64,000 nucleotides of DNA. Source: MFD01213-c1 sp963704405. Lineage in GTDB: Bacteria; Planctomycetota; Phycisphaerae; Tepidisphaerales; Tepidisphaeraceae. Within the stretch, counting starts at the first letter, position 1. Each line of letters begins with the position of its first letter. Below, one piece after another: positions 30,001 to 43,300 of this stretch. The position numbers were made by a program, and so were the translations under genes. The stretch spans positions 806,001-870,000 of the forward strand of contig OY969903.1 in assembly GCA_963704405.1 (NCBI GenBank). The letters are read 5' to 3'. A model generated the notes under the pieces. That model had not been told where the DNA came from. It worked only from the letters and a program-made list of their open reading frames with translations, and did no database searches.

Positions 30001-31373
30001 GGGTGATCGGTGATTCAGGCAGCGCTTACAGCCTGACCAAGGCGGGGACCGGCGCTTTGACGCTGTCCGGGGCTAACACGTATTCAGGCGGAACGACGCT
30101 GTCGGCGGGCACCCTGAATATCAATAATGCGACCGCCATCGGCACAGGCACGTTCACGATCAATGGCGGGACAATCGACAACACTTCCGGCGGGGCGATC
30201 ACGCTGTCGAACAACAATGCCCAGACTTGGTCGGCAAGCTATGTCTTTACCGGCACCAATGCACTGAACCTTGGAACCGGGGCAGTCTCGCTCACCGGCA
30301 ACCCGACCATCACGACCACCGCCAGCACGCTGACCGTCGGGGGCATCATCTCTGGTGCACATAGTCTGACCAAGGCTGGGGCAGGCACGCTGACGTTGTC
30401 CGGCGCCAACACCTATTCCACTGGCACCACGCTGTCGGCCGGTCAGTTGAACATCAACAACGCCACGGCACTGGGTACTGGCGCCTTTACCATCAGCGGC
30501 GGCACGATCGACAATACTTCTGGTGGGTCGATCACCCTCTCGAATAACAATGCTCAGAGCTGGAACGGCGACTTTACCTTCACTGGCACCAATGCTTTGA
30601 ACATGGGGACCGGCGCGGTGGCTCTGGGCGCTAGCCGCAATGTGACCGTCTCGGCCAGCACGTTGACTGTCGGTGGTGTGATCTCGGGTGCGACCTTCAG
30701 CCTGACCAAATCCGGTACTGGTGCTTTGACGCTGTCAGGTGCGAACACCTATACCGGTGGAACGACCCTGTCTGCCGGCACGCTGAACATCAATAATGCT
30801 GCCGCGATTGGAACGGGAACGTTCACGATCAGTGGCGGGACGATCGACAACACATCAGGCGGTTCGATCACGTTGAGCAATAACAATGCTCAAAGCTGGA
30901 ATGGCGACTTCACGTTCACTGGCACGAATGCATTGAACATGGGGACGGGTGCCGTTGCACTCGGTGCGAGTCGTAATTTGGCTGTCTCGGCCAGCACGCT
31001 GACGGTGGGTGGCGTGATTTCCGGTGCGGCGTTCAGTTTGACCAAGTCCGGTGCGGGCACTCTCACACTCTCCGGCACGAATACTTATACGGGTGGCACG
31101 ACGCTGTCAGCCGGTCAGTTGAACATTAATAACGCCGCCGCGATTGGAACGGGAACCTTCACGATCAGCGGTGGAACGATTGACAATACTTCTGGTGGGG
31201 CGATTACCCTCAGTAACAATAATGCCCAAAGCTGGAATGGAGATTTCACTTTCACCGGCACTAACAATTTGAATTTCGGAACCGGCGCCGTGGCGCTGGG
31301 GCGAATCGCATCGTTACGACCACGGCGGGAAACCTCATCGCAGGAGGCGTCATCTCCGGCGCATTCAGCCTGA
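26835..31373 (+). CDS. Giant surface protein, part 2 of 3: beta-strand repeats
   Basis: Continuation of part 1 after the single-base shift at 26815. The frame picks up as GASRVVTLMGGNLTVGG and carries about 13 further PATR-type cycles with the same strand motifs. It opens with a longer variant module (nt ~26840-27380: TTSNPGRLILSGSNTLGGV, ITLAGHAGTQGIESVSG, GTISGIIQDGSATVSV) also found at about 19560-20170 and 26050-26600. The true frame leaves at 31298-31301, where GGGG needs one more G (VALG then ANRIVTTTAGN). The ORF then reads nonsense to 31373. The +1 and -1 indels cancel exactly, so parts 1 and 3 share a frame. It is not an independent gene: there is no start signal. Confidence 0.75.
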   Translation: MGGNLTVGGNIAGGANTLTTSNPGRLILSGSNTLGGVTIGQASTTSIVRAASANALGSGTVTIGGGVITGTLELSGGITVANAITLAGHAGTQGIESVSGNNTLSGTVTFITGGSSYLIQSDGGAGLTLSAATALTSGVTGTRNVFLQGSGSGTISGIIQDGSATVSVTNTSGTWTLSGSNTFSGGTTIASGTLNINNATAVGTGTFTINGGTIDNTSGGSITLSNNNVQTWGSDFTFTGSNALNLGTGAVTLSANRQVTVSASTLTAGGVIGDSGSAYSLTKAGAGTLTLSGANTYSGGTTLSVGQLNINNAAAIGTGTFTIAAATTIDNTSGGSITNSNNNAIALNGNFTFTGTNNLNMGTGAVALGLHSTITTTGGALTIGGVISAAHSITKAGAGTLTLSGANTYTGGMTLSAGTLNINNATALGTGTFTISGGTIDNTSGGAITESNNNAQTWNGDFTFTGSNALNMGTGAVAMGASRNVTVSASTLTVGGVISGTAFSLTKSGTGALTLSGANTYTGGTTLSAGTLNINNATALGTGTFIITTGTIDNTSGGSITLSNNNAQSWNGDFTFTGTNALNMGTGAVTLGANRQVTVSASTLTVGGVIGDSGSAYSLTKAGIGILTLSGANTYSGGTTLSAGTLNINNAAAIGTGTFTINGGTIDNTSGGSITLSNNNAQTWSTSYTFTGTNALNLGTGAVSLTGNPTITTTASTLTVGGIISGAHNLTKAGAGTLTLSGANTYSTGTTLSAGQLNINNATAIGTGTFTISGGTIDNTTGGSITLSNNNAQSWNGDFTFTGTQALNMGTGAVALGASRNVTVSASTLTVGGIISGATFSLTKSGAGTLTLSGTNTFTGGTTLSAGQLNINNAAAVGTGTFTINGGTIDNTSGGAITLSNNNVQTWGGDFTFTGTQALNLGTGAVTLSANRQVTVSASTLTVGGAIGGAFKITKAGAGTLILSGANTYSGGLTLSSGILYINTSTALGTGTFTINGGSIDNTSGGLVTNANNNVQVWNSDFTFIGTNSVDLGTGTVTMGGSRQVTVSGSTLTVGGVIGDSGSAYSLTKAGTGALTLSGANTYSGGTTLSAGTLNINNATAIGTGTFTINGGTIDNTSGGAITLSNNNAQTWSASYVFTGTNALNLGTGAVSLTGNPTITTTASTLTVGGIISGAHSLTKAGAGTLTLSGANTYSTGTTLSAGQLNINNATALGTGAFTISGGTIDNTSGGSITLSNNNAQSWNGDFTFTGTNALNMGTGAVALGASRNVTVSASTLTVGGVISGATFSLTKSGTGALTLSGANTYTGGTTLSAGTLNINNAAAIGTGTFTISGGTIDNTSGGSITLSNNNAQSWNGDFTFTGTNALNMGTGAVALGASRNLAVSASTLTVGGVISGAAFSLTKSGAGTLTLSGTNTYTGGTTLSAGQLNINNAAAIGTGTFTISGGTIDNTSGGAITLSNNNAQSWNGDFTFTGTNNLNFGTGAVALGRIASLRPRRETSSQEASSPAHSA

Positions 31374-31390
31374 CCAAATCGGGTTCCGGC

Positions 31391-34300
31391 ATGCTGACGT
31401 TGACAGGCGTCAATACTTACAGCGGCGGCACAACGATCAACGCCGGCACGCTCAGCTTCGGCAATACATCTCTGGGCACGGGCAATATCACGTTTGGCGG
31501 CAACAGCACGCTGCAGTGGAATGGCAGCAATACCCAGGATGTCTCGAACAAGATCCAGGCCATCGGCTCCGGTGTGACGGCTACGCTGGACACCAATGGC
31601 AACAATGTCACGTTGGCTTCGGTGCTGAGCGGGGCGGGCAGTGTCATCAAGATCGGTACCGGGGCGCTGACGCTCACTGCCGCTAATACTTATTCCGGTG
31701 GAACCACGCTCACGACTGGAACGTTGAACATCAATAATGCCGCGGCGATTGGAACTGGCACGTTCACGATCAGCGCGGGCACCACGATCGACAACACCTC
31801 GGGCGGCGTGATCACGCTGTCGAACAACAACGCACAAAGCTGGAATGGTGACTTCACCTTTACTGGCACCAACGCGCTGAATATGGGAACCGGCGCGGTG
31901 GCGCTGGGGGCCAGCCGTAATGTGACGGTCTCGGGCAGCACGTTGACCGTCGGCGGCGTGATCTCCGGGGCTACGTTCAATTTGACCAAGTCAGGGACGG
32001 GAGCACTGACTCTCTCCGGCGCGAACACCTATACCGGCGGTGCGACACTTTCGGCTGGCACGCTGAACATCAACAATGCCACGGCTGTCGGTACTGGCAC
32101 GTTCACGATCAATGGCGGGACCATCGACAATACCAGCGGCGGATCGATCACGTTGAGCAACAATAATGCCCAGACATGGTCAGCGAGCTACACATTTACA
32201 GGCACCAACGCCTTAAATCTTGGAACGGGCGCGGTGTCCCTGACGGGCAATCCGACGATCACGGCAACGGCAAGCACGCTCACCGTAGGCGGAATCATTT
32301 CAGGCGCTCACAGCCTGACCAAGGCCGGGGCGGGCACGCTGACATTATCTGGTGCGAATACCTATTCCACCGGCACGACGTTGTCGGCTGGCCAACTCAA
32401 CATCAACAACGCGACGGCGATCGGCACCGGCACTTTCACGATCAGCGGTGGGACGATCGACAACACCAGCGGCGGGGCGATCACCCTCAGCACAAATAAT
32501 ACCCAGGCATGGAACGGCGACTTCGCCTTTGCGGGCAGCAATCCTCTGAATCTTGGCACCGGCGCGGTGACGCTGGGGGCGAGCCGAACCGTTACAACAA
32601 CCGCCAGCACGCTTACTGTCGGCGGTGTGATTGGAGATTCCGGAAGCGCCTACAGCATCGCCAAGGCGGGCGCTGGAGCGCTGCTGCTGTCCGGGGCGAA
32701 CACCTATTCCGGCGGCACGACGCTCTCAGCCGGCACGCTGGATATCAATAACGCTTCCGCCATCGGCACGGGAACCTTCACGATCAGCGGCGGAACAATC
32801 GACAACACCAGCGGCTCGCCGATCACACTGAGCACAAACAATGTTCAGGCGTGGAACGGCAATTTCGTGTTCACCGGCACCAACTCGCTGAACATGGGCA
32901 CCGGTGCGGTGACTCTGGGCACCAATCGCACGGTGACGGTCAACGGAAGCACGTTCAGCGTCGGCGGCGTGATTGGCGATTCGGGCAGCGGGTTCAGCCT
33001 GACCAAGGCCGGTGCTGGGGCGCTGACCCTTTCGGGAAGCAATACCTTCTCCGGAGGAGTGACGCTGAACGCGGGCACGCTGAATATTAATAACGCGGCC
33101 GCCCTGGGCACGGGAACGTTCACGATCAACGGCGGAACCATCGACAATACCAGCGGCGGCGCGGTCACGCTGTCAAACAATAACACGCAAACATGGGGCG
33201 GGGATTTCACCTTCGCCGGCACGAACAATCTGAACATGGGGACAGGCGCGATCACTCTGGGCGGCAATCGTCTGGTGACCACCTCCGCGGGCCGACTGAC
33301 CGAAGGCGGCGCGATCAGTGGCGGCTTCAGCCTGACCAAAGCTGGAAGCGGCGCGTTGATCCTGTCCGGCAACAACACCTATACCGGCGGCATGACGCTC
33401 TCCGCCGGTGAACTGGATATCAATAGCGCCACGGCGCTGGGCACGGGAACATTCACCATCAACGGCGGATCGATCGACAACACCTCCGGCGGAGCGATCA
33501 CCGACTCCAACAACAACGCCATGAGCTGGGGCGGTGATTTCTCCTTCATTGGCACCGCCAGCCTGAACCTGGGCACAGGCCTGACCGCACTGCTCAATAA
33601 CCGCATTGTGACCGTCACCGCGGCGGTGCTGACTGTCGGTGGCGTAATCTCCGGCGCGTTCAGCCTTACTAAAAATGGCAACGGAACTTTGACGCTCAGC
33701 GGAGCGAACACGTTTACCGGCGGCGCGACGCTGTCGAGCGGTCAACTGAATATCAACAATGCCGCCGCGATCGGCACCGGCACGTTCACCATCAATGGCG
33801 GCGCCATCGATAATACTTCCGGCGGCGCGATCACGCTGAGCAACAACAATGCTCAGACCTGGGCCGGGAGCTTTGCCTTCGCCGGCACGAATAACCTGAA
33901 CCTGGGCACAGGCGCGGTTTCGCTGACCGCCAACCCGACGATCACCGCTTCAGCCGGCGCGCTGACGGTCGGTGGCATCATCTCCGGCGCGCATAGCCTG
34001 ACCAAGGCCGGTGCGGGCACACTCACGCTGAGCGGCGTGAATACGTACAGCACCGGGACGACATTGTCCGCCGGTACGCTGAATATCAATAATGCTGCGG
34101 CGATCGGAACCGGCACGTTTACGATCAACGGCGGGTCGATTGATAATACCACAGGTTCTGCGATCACGCTGAGCAATAATAATTCTCAGACGTGGGGCGG
34201 GAATTTCACGTTTATCGGAACCAGCGCCCTGAACCTCGGCGCCGGCGCTGTAACTCTGGGCGCCAATGACCAGGTGACCACAACCGCCAACACCCTGACA

Positions 34301-37300
34301 GTGGGCGGCGTGATCGCCGGGGCATTCAGCCTGACCAAAGCCGGCAGCGGCACGCTCACGCTCACCGGCGCAAACACCTATAGCGCCGGCACAACGATCA
34401 ATGGCGGAACGCTGCTGGCAAACAATGGCAGCGGCTCCGGAACTGGAACCGGAGCCGACATCGTGAACTCCGGCGGCACGCTTGGAGGCACCGGCGGTGT
34501 AACCAGCTCGATCACGGTGAACTCCGGCGGTACGCTGTCGGCAGGTTCTGGCGGGCCATCGGTATTTGCGACTGGAAATGTCACCATCGCCGCCGGTGGA
34601 AACTTTAATGAAGATCTGAACAGCAGCACCGCCGGCAGCGGATATGATCAGCTAACGGTTACGGGGACGGTGAATCTAACCGGCAGCACGCTGAACCTCA
34701 GCGGCACGCGAACGGTCCACGCCGGCGATGTCATCACACTGATCAACAACGATGGCGTGGACGCGGTGACCGGCACCTTCAGCGGCCTGGCCGAGGGGGC
34801 GACGGTTTCGCTCAATGGCGTTAATTACACGATCAGCTATCAGGGCGGCACGGGTAATGATGTTGTGCTGACTGATGCCGCCCCGACGGTTGCGACAGCT
34901 GCCGCCGCCAGCCCGGCGACCGTCACCGGAACGACGACGGCCCTGAGCGTGCTGGGCGCTTCCAGCGCCGGCGAAAGCAATCTGACCTACACCTGGGCCG
35001 CGACGACCAAGCCCGCGGGATCGACGCCGGCCTATTCCGCCAACGGCACCAATGGCGCGAAGAACAGCACCGTCACCTTCGATAAATACGGCAACTATAC
35101 CTTCACGGTGACCATCAGCGACGGCACATACACTGTAACCAGTGCGGTGAATGTGACGGTGAACCAGACGCTCACGACGATCACGATCAGCCCGTCCAGT
35201 GCGACGTTGAATGAGAACGCCACGCAGCAGTTCGGCGCGACTGCCAACGACCAGTTTGGCGCTGCGATGGCAAGCCAACCGTCCTTCACGTGGAGTAAGA
35301 CCGCGGGCATTGGCAGCATCGATTCCGCCGGTCTCTACACCTCGCCGGGCAGCTCGGGCACCGCGACCATTCAGGCTGCCAGTGGTGGAATCACCAACAC
35401 CGCCAATATCACGATCAACAATGCCACACCGACGGTTGCCACGGCTGCGGCTGCATCACCGGCGACTGTGACCGGAACCACAACGGCATTGTCGGTGCTC
35501 GGTGCCGACGACGGTGGTGAAGCCAACCTCACTTATACCTGGGCTGCCACGACCAAGCCCGCGGGCTCGACACCGGGCTATTCCGCTAACGGAACCAACG
35601 GTGCAAAGAATTCCACCGTCACCTTCGACAAGTACGGTTCGTACACCTTCACAGTGACCATCAGCGATGGCACCAACAGCACCACCAGCGCAGTAAACGT
35701 GACGGTCAACCAGACCTTCACCAGCATCACCGTCAGCCCCTCCAGCGCAACGCTGAACGAGAACGCGACCCAGCAGTTCAGCGCGACCGCCAATGACCAG
35801 TTCGGCGCGGCGATGGCCAGCCAACCATCCTTCACTTGGACAAAGACCGCGGGTATCGGCAGTATCGATAGTGCGGGCCTCTATACCTCGCCGGGAAACT
35901 CGGGCACTGCGACGATTCAAGCTGCCAGCGGCGGGATCACTAATACCGCCAACATCACGATCAATAATGCGACGCCGACGGTGGCCACCGCCGCCGCCGC
36001 TTCACCGGCAACCGTCACCGGCACAACCACAGATTTGAGCGTACTCGGTGCGGATGACGGTGGTGAGAGCAACCTCACTTATACCTGGTCCGCCACCACC
36101 AAGCCTGCTGGTTCAACTCCTGGCTTCAGTGCCAATGGCACCAATGGCTCTAAGAACTCGACTGTCACCTTCGATAAGTACGGTTCATACACCTTCACGG
36201 TGACGATCTCCGACGGAACGAATTCGACTACCAGCGCGGTGAACGTCACAGTCAACCAGACGTTCACGACGATCACGATCACGCCATCCAGCGCGACGCT
36301 GAATGAGAACACCACCCAGCAGTTCAGCGCGACGGCGAATGACCAATTCGGCGCGGCAATGGCGAGCCAGCCGAGCTTCACGTGGACGAAGACCGCTGGT
36401 ATCGGAAGCATCGATAGTGCGGGTCTCTATACCTCACCGGGCGCTTCGGGCACTGCGACGATTCAGGCCGCCAGCGGCGGGATTACCAACACCGCCAACA
36501 TCACGATCAACAATGCCACACCAACGGTGGCCACCGCCGCGGCTGCATCACCTGCGACCGTGACTGGCACGACAACGGACCTGAGCGTGCTGGGCGCGGA
36601 TGACGGCGGTGAAGCCAACCTGACCTACACCTGGGCCGCCACCACCAAGCCTGCGGGCTCGACACCCGGCTATTCGGCCAACGGCACCAATGGTGCGAAG
36701 AACAGCACTGTCACCTTCGATAAATACGGCAGCTATACCTTCACGGTAACCATCAGTGATGGCTCCAACAGCACGACCAGCCAGGTCAATGTCACAGTGA
36801 ATCAGACCTTCACGACCATCACGATCAGCCCCTCCAGCGCGACACTGAACGAAAACGCCACCCAGCAGTTCGGCGCGACAGCTAACGATCAGTTCGGCGC
36901 GGCGATGGCAAGCCAGCCGAGCTTCACGTGGACAAAGACCGCGGGCATCGGCAGCATTGATAGTGCGGGCCTCTACACCTCGCCGGGCGCTTCGGGTACC
37001 GCGACCATCCAAGCCGCCAGTGGCGGGATTACCAACACCGCCAATATCACGATCAACAATGCCACGCCCACGGTTGCCACTGCTGCAGCTGCATCGCCGG
37101 CGACTGTGACCGGAACCACGACGGCTTTGTCGGTACTCGGTGCCGACGACGGTGGTGAATCGAACTTGACTTACACCTGGGCTGCCACGACCAAGCCCGC
37201 CGGTTCCACGCCGGGCTATTCCGCCAACGGCACCAACGGTGCAAAGAACTCAACCGTCACCTTCGATAAGTACGGCAGCTATACCTTCACCGTCACGATC

Positions 37301-40300
37301 TCCGACGGAACGAATAGCACCACCAGCGCGGTGAACGTCACGGTGAATCAGACGTTCACGACGATTACGATCAGCCCCTCCAGTGTCACGCTGAATGAGA
37401 ACGCGACCCAGCAGTTCAGCGCGACAGCTAACGATCAATTCGGCGCGGCGATGGCAAGCCAGCCGAGCTTCACGTGGACAAAGACCGCGGGTATCGGAAG
37501 CATCGATAGTGCGGGCCTCTATACCTCGCCAGGTGCTTCGGGTACCGCGACCATCCAAGCCGCCAGCGGTGGGATCACCAACACCGCCAATATCACGATC
37601 AATAATGCTACACCGACGGTGGCCACCGCCGCCGCCGCTTCACCGGCAACCGTCACCGGCACAACCACAGATTTGAGCGTACTCGGTGCGGATGACGGTG
37701 GCGAAGCGAACCTGACTTACACCTGGGCCGCCACCACCAAGCCCGGCGGTTCCACGCCGGGCTATTCCGCCAACGGCACCAACGGTGCAAAGAACTCAAC
37801 CGTCACCTTTGATAAGTACGGTTCATATACCTTCACGGTCACTATCAGCGACGGAACGAATTCGACTACCAGCGCGGTGAACGTCACAGTGAATCAGACA
37901 TTCACGACCATCACGGTCAGCCCGTCCAGTGCGACGCTGAATGAGAATGCCACGCAACAATTCAGCGCCACCGCCAACGACCAATTCGGCGCTGCGATGG
38001 CCAGCCAGCCATCATTTACGTGGAGTAAGACCGCGGGTATCGGCAGTATCGATAGTTCGGGCCTCTATACCTCACCGGGCGCTTCGGGCACAGCGACGAT
38101 CCAGGCCACCAGCGGTGGGATCACCAACACCGCCAGCATTACGATCAACAACGCCACGCCAACGGTGGCCACCGCCGCGGTCGCTTCACCGGCCACCGTC
38201 ACCGGAACAACCACCGATTTGAGCGTGTTGGGCGCGGATGACGGCGGTGAAGCCAACCTGACCTACACTTGGGCCGCCACGACCAAGCCCGCAGGTTCCA
38301 CGCCGGGCTTCAGTGCCAATGGCACCAATGGTGCCAAGGCCAGCACGGTTACCTTTGATAAGTACGGCAACTACACCTTTACGGTAACCATTAGCGACGG
38401 CACCAACAGCACCACCAGCGCGGTGAACGTCACGGTCAACCAAACCTTCACCAGCATCACGATTAGCCCCTCCAGTGTCACGCTGAATGAGAACGCCACC
38501 CAGCAGTTCGGCGCGACAGCTAACGACCAGTTCGGCGCGGCGATGGCAAGCCAGCCGAGCTTCACGTGGACAAAGACCGCGGGTATTGGAAGCATTGATA
38601 GTTCGGGTCTCTATACCGCACCTGGCGCATCCGGCACAGCGACGATCCAGGCCACCAGCGGCGGGATCACCAACACCGCCAGCATTACGATCAACAACGC
38701 CACGCCCACGGTTGCCACCGCCGCGGCTGCTTCGCCGGCGACTGTGACTGGCACGACGACTGACTTGTCGGTACTCGGCGCCGACGATGGCGGAGAATCC
38801 AATCTCACGTATACCTGGGCCGCGACTGCCAAGCCCGCGGGATCAACGCCCGGCTTCAGTGCTAATGGCACCAATGGCTCTAAGAACTCGACTGTCACCT
38901 TCGATAAGTACGGCAGCTATACCTTCACCGTCACGATCTCCGACGGAACGAATAGCACCACCAGCGCTGTGAACGTCACAGTCAATCAGATATTCACGAC
39001 GATCACGATCAGCCCGTCCAGTGCGACGCTGAATGAGAACGCCACCCAGCAGTTCAGCGCGACAGCTAACGACCAGTTTGGCGCGGCGATGGCAAGCCAA
39101 CCTTCCTTCACGTGGACGAAGACGGCGGGCATCGGAAGCATTGATAGTTCGGGTCTCTATACCGCACCTGGCGCATCCGGCACCGCGACCATCCAAGCCG
39201 CCAGCGGTGGGATCACCAACACCGCCAATATCACGATCAACAACGCCACGCCGACCGTTGCCACGGCTGCGGCGGCATCACCGGCAACCGTTACGGGCAC
39301 GACAACCAATCTATCTGTGCTGGGTGCCGATGACGGCGGAGAAGCCAACCTCACTTACACCTGGGCCGCCACCACCAAGCCCGCCGGTTCCACGCCGGGC
39401 TATTCCGCCAACGGCACCAACGGCGCCAAGGCCAGCACCGTCACTTTTGACAAGTACGGCAGCTATACCTTCACCGTCACTATCAGCGATGGAACAAACA
39501 GCACCACCAGCGCGGTGAACGTCACGGTGAATCAGACGTTCACGACCATCACGATCAGCCCATCCAGCGCGACATTGAATGAGAATGCCACGCAGCAGTT
39601 CAGCGCGACCGCCAATGACCAGTTTGGTGCGGCAATGGCGAGCCAGCCGTCCTTCACGTGGAGCAAGACCGCCGGCATTGGCAGTATTGACGCCGCTGGT
39701 CTCTATACCTCCCCCGGTGTATCCGGCACGGCGACGATCCAGGCTGCCAGCGGCGGGATCACCAATACCGCCAACATCACGATCAACAATGCTACACCGA
39801 CGGTTGCCACCGCCGCCGCTGCATCACCTGCGACCGTTACCGGCACCACGACCGACCTGAGCGTTCTTGGTGCTGATGACGGCGGCGAAGCCAATCTGAC
39901 CTATACCTGGGCCGCGACCACCAAGCCCGCTGGTTCCACGCCGGGCTATTCCGCCAACGGCACCAATGGTGCCAAGGCCAGCACGGTCACCTTTGATAAG
40001 TACGGCAGCTACACCTTTACGGTAACCATCAGCGACGGGACGAATAACACCACCAGCCAGGTCAGCGTGACGGTCAACCAGACCCTGACTTCGATTACGG
40101 TGAGCCCGTCGTCACAGTCGCTTAATGAAAATGCGACGCAGCAGTTCACCGCCAGCGCGTTTGATCAGTTTGGCGTTTTGATGGCCAGCCAGCCGTCGTT
40201 CACCTGGAGCAAGACCGCCGGCATTGGCAGCATTGACAGCTCCGGTCTTTATACGGCCCCCGGGGCCAGCGGATCGGCCACCATTGAGGCCGCCAGCGGA

Positions 40301-43300
40301 GCGGTCACTGGCACTGCGAGCATCACGATCAACAACGCCACGCCTACCGTCGCCACGGCGGCCGCGGCAGCCCCCGCCACCGTCACCGGCACCACGACGG
40401 ATCTATCGGTGCTCGGCGCGGATGACGGCGGTGAAGCCAACCTTACTTATACCTGGGCCGCCACGACCAAACCCGCCGGTTCCACGCCGGGCTATTCCGC
40501 CAACGGAACCAACGGCGCCAAGGCCAGCACCGTCACTTTTGACAAGTACGGCAGCTATACCTTCACCGTCACCATCAGCGACGGTACCAACAGCACCACC
40601 AGCCAGGTGAATGTGACGGTCAATCAGACGCTCACGACCATCACCGTTCTGCCGGGCACGGCGACCTTGAACGAGAACGCCACCCAGCAGTTCAGCGCAA
40701 CCGGTTACGATCAGTTCGGGCTTGCGATGGCGGTTCAGCCGTCGTTCACTTGGAGCAAGACCGCCGGCATCGGCGGCATCGATTCATCCGGCTTATATAC
40801 GTCCCCCGGTTCCAGCGGCACTGCGACTGTGCAGGCGGCCAGCGGATCCATTAACAACACCGCTGCTATTACCATCAATAACGCGACACCCACCGTTGCC
40901 ACCGCCGCCGCGGCTGCGCCGGCAACTGTTACTGGCACCACAACGGATCTATCCGTGCTTGGCGCTGACGACGGCGGAGAATCCAACCTCACTTATACAT
41001 GGGCCGCCACCACCAAGCCGGCGGGCTCGACACCCGGCTTCTCCGCCAACGCAACCAACGGCGCGAAAAACAGCACGGTCACTTTCGACAAGGCCGGCAG
41101 CTATACCTTCACCGTCACCATCTCCGATGGCAACACGACAGTCACCAGCGCGGTGAACGTGACGGTCAATCAAACGTTGACGACCATCTCCCTCAGTCCC
41201 TCCAGCTCAAGCCTGAACGAGAACGCGACGCAGCAGTTCACCGCAACGGGATACGATCAGTTCAGCATCGCGATGCTCAGCCAGCCCTCATTTACCTGGA
41301 CGCGCACCGCCGGCGTCGGTAGCATCGACGCGGCGGGCCTCTATACCGCCCCCGGTTCAACCGGCACCGCCACCGTCCAGGCGGCCAGCGGTTCAATCAC
41401 CGGCACGGCAAGCATCATCGTTCATGATCAAATCCCCACAGTGGCGACAGCAGCGGCGGCCAGCCCGGCGACCGTTACCGGCACGACAACGGACCTGAGC
41501 GTGCTGGGCGCGGATGACGGCGGTGAAGCGAACCTGACTTATACCTGGGCCGCCACGACCAAGCCCGCTGGATCGACGCCGGCCTATTCCGCTAACGGAA
41601 GCAATGGCGCGAAGAACAGCACGGTCACCTTCGACAAGTACGGAAGCTATACCTTCACGGTCACGATCAGCGACGGCACGAATTCGACAACCAGCGCGGT
41701 GAACGTGACGGTCAACCAGACCTTCACCAGCATCACCGTCAGCCCCTCCAGCGCAACGCTGAACGAGAACGCGACCCAGCAGTTCAGCGCGACCGCCAAT
41801 GACCAGTTCGGCGCGGCGATGGCCAGCCAACCATCCTTCACTTGGACAAAGACCGCGGGTATCGGCAGTATCGATAGTGCGGGCCTCTATACCTCGCCGG
41901 GAAACTCGGGCACTGCGACGATTCAAGCTGCCAGCGGCGGGATCACTAATACCGCCAACATCACGATCAATAATGCGACGCCGACGGTGGCCACCGCCGC
42001 CGCCGCTTCACCGGCAACCGTCACCGGCACAACCACAGATTTGAGCGTACTCGGTGCGGATGACGGTGGTGAGAGCAACCTCACTTATACCTGGTCCGCC
42101 ACCACCAAGCCTGCTGGTTCAACCCCTGGCTTCAGTGCCAATGGCACCAATGGCTCTAAGAACTCGACTGTCACCTTCGATAAGTACGGTTCATACACCT
42201 TCACGGTGACGATCTCCGACGGAACGAATAGCACCACCAGCGCGGTGAACGTCACAGTCAACCAGACGTTCACGACGATCACGATCACGCCATCCAGCGC
42301 GACGCTGAATGAGAACGCCACCCAGCAGTTCAGCGCGACAGCTAACGATCAGTTCGGCGCGGCGATGGCAAGCCAGCCGAGCTTCACGTGGACAAAGACC
42401 GCGGGTATCGGAAGCATCGATAGTTCGGGCCTCTATACCTCACCGGGTGCTTCGGGCACCGCGATCATTCAAGCTGCCAGTGGTGGGATCACCAATACTG
42501 CCAGCATCACGATCAACAATGCGACACCGACGGTAGCGACGGCCGCCGCCGCCAGTCCGGCAACTGTTACAGGCACGACGACGGACCTGAGCGTGCTGGG
42601 CGCGGATGACGGCGGTGAAGCCAACCTGACCTACACCTGGGCCACCACCACCAAGCCTGCGGGCTCGACACCGGCCTATTCCGCCAACGGCACCAATGGC
42701 TCTAAGAACTCAACTGTCACCTTCGATAAGTACGGCAGCTATACCTTCACGGTCACCATCAGCGACGGCACCAACAGCACGACCAGCCAGGTGAACGTGA
42801 CGGTCAATCAAACCTTCACCAGCATCACGATCAGCCCATCTAGCGCGACGCTGAATGAGAACAGCACGCAGCAGTTCAGCGCGACAGCTAACGACCAGTT
42901 CGGCGCGGCGATGGCCAGCCAACCATCCTTCACTTGGACAAAGACCGCGGGTATCGGAAGCATCGATTCCGCCGGCCTCTACACCTCACCGGGCGCTTCG
43001 GGCACAGCCACGATCCAAGCCGCCAGCGGCGGGATCACCAATACCGCCAACATCACAATCAATAATGCCACGCCCACCGTCGCCACCGCCGCCGCTGCAT
43101 CACCTGCGACCGTTACCGGCACCACGACCGACCTGAGCGTTCTTGGTGCCGACGACGGTGGTGAAGCCAATCTGACCTATACCTGGGCCGCGACCACCAA
43201 ACCCGCTGGTTCCACGCCGGGCTATTCCGCCAACGGCACCAACGGCGCCAAGGCCAGCACTGTCACGTTTGATAAGTACGGAAGCTATACCTTCACGGTT

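Noticed and set aside
16558..33745. Many long minus-strand ORFs (60-270 residues, rich in Pro/Val/Ala) opposite the PATR region
   Set aside because: They repeat with the same period as the plus-strand gene and mirror its codons; shadows of a repetitive GC-rich gene.
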